A stretch of DNA of 64,000 bases. Source: Prinsepia uniflora (Eukaryota; Streptophyta; Magnoliopsida; Rosales; Rosaceae). Positions 59,749-64,000 of this stretch are shown here, one piece after another. Numbering within the stretch: the first letter of the stretch is position 1; each line of letters begins with the position of its first letter. The translations under genes were made by a program, and so were the position numbers. Where the stretch lies: assembly GCA_032719365.1 (NCBI GenBank), contig CM064861.1, positions 79,604,863 through 79,668,862 on the forward strand, in the 5' to 3' direction. The notes beneath the pieces are model-generated. The model had not been told where the DNA came from. It searched no databases and saw only the letters and a list, made by a program, of their open reading frames with translations.

Positions 59749-61302
59749 TGTAACGACCCGTCCCGAATTCCGGGATTAGATTAGTCACTAATCTTGATTA
59801 GCGAGGTTGAACGATGGTTAGTAGGGCGGAATCGGATAAATTGTGCAAAATGACCGTTTTGCCCCTGGTCGTGGGTAAAATGTTGACTTTTTGTTCGGGC
59901 GGTCAAATGGACTTTGACCGATGACCGTGACGTAGTTCAGGACGTCACGAGTTCATAGACAGGTGGCACGTTCGATTCCGACATTCGTTGAGAAAGTTAT
60001 GGTGTTCGGAAGTTGAGGGGTATTTTGGTAATTTGGCTTATTAGGGGCCAAATGTTGACTTTTTGATCGGGAGGTCCGATGGGCGAGGGCCAAGGACCGT
60101 TACGTAGGTATCGTCGATACGAATCCAACGACAGGCGGCATGCCGAAATCGGAGATTCGACGATGACGTTATGGTCAAGGAAACGAACTAACGAACCGAG
60201 GCCGGGATTAAAATAATAATATAATAATGAATAGTGACCGTTGACCCTACACACCTGGATGAGTGACAAGTGTCACCCATCCCTTGTTTCCAGCTCCTTG
60301 TTTCCCTCCAAACATCATCATTACTACATCATCATCATCTAATCCACCAATTCCCCTAATTTCCTCTTCTTTGTTCCTAAACCGTGCACAAAATTGGGGG
60401 AATCAGATTGGGAGAATTGGCTCCCTCTCTCTGCCGTTCCTGAGAGAAAAATGGGAGACTAAGATGAGGGAATTAACTGGGAAACACGAGGGTTTGAGTG
60501 TGGGTTGAATTTTGGATTTTGGATTTCGGGAAAATGAGAGGGAAAATTCGAATTGAAGGAATTGGGCTGTGATGATCGAATTGGAGGTTACAAACATCTT
60601 CCTGGGGTAGTGACGAGTCGATCCACATCAAAAACGAGAAGGATTGGTGCCGTTTTGGCTCTGATCGAGCTTGGAGACAGAGGAAGAAATCGAGGCTGAG
60701 TCGTGGAGTTTGGGGCTGTGATTGACTCAATTGTTGTGGGGAAATTATTTCTCATGATCCCACGATGCTTCTGGGATCATCAATTGAAGGAAACCGGCTG
60801 AGATCGATGAAACTCCATGGTTGCACAGTGGACGGTGTTCGTACTTGAGTCGTGATCATTTACTGATCAAACGACGAAATTGATGTGGGGGAATTGTTCC
60901 TCGTGGTCCACTGATGCTTCTGGTTGAACCAATTTAGGGAAATCAATCGAGATTGAAGGAATCCCATGATTGAACAGTGACCGGAGTGTTCTTCGTGTTC
61001 ATCGTTGAATCGTGGAATTGTAGGTAATGTTTTGTGTAATTGAGATTACAGAACCTTAATTTAACTTAAAACGAAACTAATGGAATGATCAATTGAAGGA
61101 ATTAGGATCGAATTGACAGGATTGGAACCGGGTTGTGTCGCGGGTGAGTTGGACCCGTTTACCAGACAAACGGGTTGGGCTGGTGACACTGTAGCAGGCG
61201 CGTGAGTTTCACGCGCAGCCACTCACGGCGGTGCGTGGGCACGAATCTCGAGGTGAGGTCAACATGACTTTTAATCCATTCGATGTAACGGACATTTTGG
61301 GA
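59749..61302 (+). repeat. 5' part of a related LTR (third family member)
   Basis: It starts TGTAACGACCCGTCCC and follows the LARD LTR through the U3 duplication, palindrome (60257-60282), leader and GGCGCGTGAGTTTCACGCGC to CATTTTGGGA, then stops. The LTR resumes exactly there at 63919 after an insertion. Confidence 0.8.
60257..60282. repeat. LTR palindrome, third family
   Basis: GGATGAGTGACA, AG, TGTCACCCATCC: one mismatch from perfect symmetry. Confidence 0.65.
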
Positions 61303-61317
61303 TGGGTCCTGTCAACT

Positions 61318-61329
61318 TGGTATCAGAGC
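61318..61329 (+). other. Primer binding site inside the insertion
   Basis: TGGTATCAGAGC followed by ATGG, a closer match to the standard tRNA-iMet PBS context than in the LARDs. Confidence 0.9.
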
Positions 61330-63485
61330 ATGGTTGCTCTAATTGTGCGCGCAGGTCGAGGGTGTGATGTCTCATTGGGCTGCAATTCGTTTTCAACCTG
61401 ATAGATAGTTTTTGGGTTTGGATAGTGGATGGAGTGCGATTGGCCCGATACGCCGTGCGTTAATGTGATTCGACCCAAGTGGGGTTGATTGTGGTGAACT
61501 GGTATAGTGGGACCGTCGGTTCGGTCATGTGAGATTGGATTGTTGTGCTGCTAGGTGCAGCCAGGTTTGGGGAACCTCATGTGAGTAATGGTCTAAAATG
61601 TGAACCCTTGTGGTGGTTTCTAGTGTGAGGGATGTTGGTTCATCGGAGTTGGCCGATGACCTAGTGGTGGAACCCACGTTGATGGGATGGTAGGATTGGA
61701 TTTGACGTCTATTCGATGTCAGGACCGCGGGGTCGGTCAGGTTGTGGATTTTATGTTACGGAAAACTGTTTGGTTCGGTTGAACCATAGGGTGTGATTGT
61801 GGAACCCTAGTATTAAAAAGGTAAACCTTAATTATGGCTAATGGATGAGAACTTGTGCTGCGACGAGCGGCTGAGGTCATGGATGACCATGTGGATGGCT
61901 CTGGTGAGTCTAGGCAGAACTATGGGATCCGATTTACAGATACGGTACTGAGATAAATTATGGAATCCCGTGTTGGATCGGGTATTGGTGTGATGTGTAG
62001 ATGCGGATCTCGATAGCAATGACAGTTAGTCGGAAGTCATATGGAGATGACTGGCTATCGAGGGTAATTAGTGTGGTTATAATACTTGGGGATCAGGGGA
62101 CGTTCGGGGAACGTTCATTTTCCTGATGAGGATTGTCAGAATAGTGGTACCCATAGTCGTGAGGTACGGGATCGTCGTTCCGTATGAACGGAGATCCAGG
62201 GTTGTCGTATTTGCACACGGTGTGCAGTATGGATGTTTGCAGGGTTGGTACTTTTGTGCTGATGCTAGTATGGATGCCTGTGTGCTGATACTAGTGTTGT
62301 TGATAGAGTGTTGGTGCTGGTACTAGCGCTGGTGCTAGTGTCGCTAATGGTGTGACTCCGTCATACGTTGGGGTGTGACTCCGTTATGATGAACATATGT
62401 TCGGTCTTTGAGATTCGGTAGTGGTTGAGTGATGGACTGGATGGGATCCAGTTAAGATTGTGCTGTGTTGGGATAAGTCCCAATAGTGGTGAGATAACCA
62501 GGAAGGAGTGGATTAAAAAGGGTATAATTGAGACTTGAGTAATCATGGGATGACGTCCCCTACGTCATGATAATTGGTGGATTTGGGGGAGTTGTTGGCA
62601 ACTCCAAAATTTGTGCGATTTTATGTTTTTAAATATCCCTAAAATGTACATGGAAATGATTAAAATTGGAAAAGACGAGGAAAAACCATTAGTGGTATAA
62701 AGGTAGGAATTTGTAATTGAGAACTTGGGAAACCGAGTGTTGAACCGTAAAGGTCGGGATGTGCGAACGGAACAATAACGGATTGATTGTGGACACGGGG
62801 TTGTCCAAGTGAATTGAGGAGGTAGGAAGTCTAGTGGTTAGACTTGACGTCTTGTTGGGAGCATGTCTGTTTCCAACATGGTTGGAACCTTAGTGTCGAG
62901 GAGAGTTGTGATTGGGGAACAAGAGTGGTGCTCGTTTTTGGTGATTGGTATTCCGAAGTCATTGGGGTTGACTTCTTGCTTTCTGCCCTGGCAGACATTG
63001 ACTGTAGTTACCAGTACGTTGAGCGTGTATTGGTTGGTGAGCCCGTGTGTGTTGTGAGGTCCTTAGGAGGAGCTACGTGTTCGAAATTAGGTAAATGAGA
63101 TTTCTCATTTTCTGCTTGGTGGCAGACGATGTGGTGTCACATGGCGTGGTGAGTGCAGTGAGTTTTGTTGCCTCCCCGTAGGATGAGTTCAGGCGTCATT
63201 GTGTTGGATCATCCTTGGTTTTTCCTAGGTGGAATGACAAGGATCGATACGAACTTGGGTATGTGAGTCGAAATGACGGGATTGAACTCCTTTTCGAAGT
63301 GGGTCCCGTAGGGTATTCTACTGGTTTTCAAGGTAGTTGTATTTTGTCAACCTTAGACGTGTGGAGGTTGGATTGGCTTCCCTATGAAGTCAATCAAGTG
63401 CTTTGAGTGGGTAACCGATAGGTTCGGTTTTGGTGTGTCTTAGTAAATGTGAACGAGATTTCGGGATTTGGAATCGAATTTCTGG

Positions 63486-63711
63486 GTGACGATTCAGGAT
63501 TCGATTTTGGAACTTGAAAGTATATTTCCGGGTTTGGGTACGGAATGGTTATTCCAAATGCTAGCTTACGGAATAATGATTTCGGATTCGGATTTGGATA
63601 TGAATTAAAATGTGATGTCTGGGTTTGGATCCGGGATTTCTTACGAAGTTGCGGATTCAGATTCGGAATTGGAACTAGATGTTGGGTGGAGTTTCGATTT
63701 GCCTCATGCTG
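63486..63711 (+). other. Third copy of the conserved LARD small frame
   Basis: The frame starts VTIQDSILELES (no 24-codon duplication) and runs through GTEWLFQ and AYGIMISDSDLDM, has one stop, then continues in the same frame as ISYEVADSDSELEL. Length changes against the LARDs are in codon units. Confidence 0.3.
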
Positions 63712-63918
63712 GATTGGGCAAACGTACTCCATTATTGGAACGCGTTCGGCTATGACCTAGGTGGTTGTAGTCTGGTTATTAGGTAGATGTGTGTACTTCG
63801 TACATGGTTCGAGGTACAATACCTTGTAGACTTGTGATGTCTAGTTACGGTATACGGGATATACCCGAGGTGTGTTGGTGAACGTGTTGGTAGTCGGATT
63901 GGTTCCGATACCATGGGA

Positions 63919-64000
63919 TTGGTTTCGTGTCGATCGGACACCGTCTCGATAGTGTTCGGGATGTCCGAAGGTTTTAAATTAAGTTTAAAAATAAGTAAAA
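63919..64000 (+). repeat. LTR resumed after the insertion
   Basis: TTGGTTTCGTGTCGATCGGA continues the LTR exactly where 61302 left it and runs off the window end. Confidence 0.75.

Larger units (their letters stand above)
61303..63913 (+). mobile_element. 2.6-kb insertion of LARD-type internal sequence inside an LTR, flanked by TGGGA
   Basis: The insert starts TGGGTCCTGTCA (the last 12 bases of an LTR), continues through a PBS (61318-61329) and a LARD-like non-coding internal domain, and ends CCGATACCA. TGGGA is present on both sides (61298-61302, 63914-63918). Removing insert plus one TGGGA leaves an uninterrupted LTR. It has TG...CA ends but no LTRs of its own. It may be an aberrant integration product or a template-switch event. 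Confidence 0.6.

Noticed and set aside
59749..61314. A simple 1.57-kb LTR ending TGTCA next to a PBS
   Set aside because: It looks like a short LTR, but the missing half resumes exactly at 63919, so an insertion into an LTR explains it better than a naturally short LTR.

Overview
The window looks like a pericentromeric or gene-poor stretch of a eudicot plant nuclear genome. The evidence is plant LTR retrotransposons primed by initiator tRNA-Met, remnants of plant-specific transposon proteins (plant mobile domain, putative gypsy-type transposon domain), and one intact single-exon plant gene matching RLP44. A rosid, perhaps Rosaceae, is my weak guess; nothing here fixes the species.

Layout. 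1-8594: a non-autonomous LTR retrotransposon (LARD-1) whose left end lies outside the window. Its 3.1-kb LTRs flank a 3.2-kb internal domain with no gag or pol. It sits inside an inverted related LTR (8595-9893). 9894-18.7 kb: a minus-strand element with a non-coding internal domain, a PBS at 14117-14128 and an LTR split by a solo LTR (16847-18501). 18.7-33 kb: a decayed Tat-like Ty3/gypsy element. Gag and protease remnants lie on the plus strand, with no RT, RNase H or integrase seen. An intron-containing, decayed plant-mobile-domain gene lies antisense (31.9 back to 23.3 kb). Solo LTRs interrupt it at 19322-21455 and 25337-28330. 33.6-39 kb: an AT-rich low-copy island with the RLP44 gene (35582-36418, minus), two tRNA-like repeats and a truncated host-gene fragment. 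39-41 kb: LTR and promoter fragments. 41014-50536: a complete, young LARD-2 with 5-bp target duplications, inserted in a plus-strand transposon pseudogene. 51.5-59.7 kb: two more solo LTRs and an older inverted LTR. 59749-64000: a related LTR that carries a 2.6-kb insertion of LARD-type internal sequence.

How it fits together. Almost everything is one diversified set of LTR families with shared LTR design: TGTAAC/TGTGAC starts, TGTCA ends, a duplicated U3 module, a palindrome upstream of the core promoter, and a central variable tandem-repeat zone. Five solo LTRs with perfect 5-bp target duplications, against one complete element and one nearly complete, show active LTR-LTR recombination. The LARDs lack any coding domain, so they must be mobilised by an autonomous relative not in this window; their 3' ends look Tekay/Del-chromovirus-like. 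The only confident host protein gene is RLP44.
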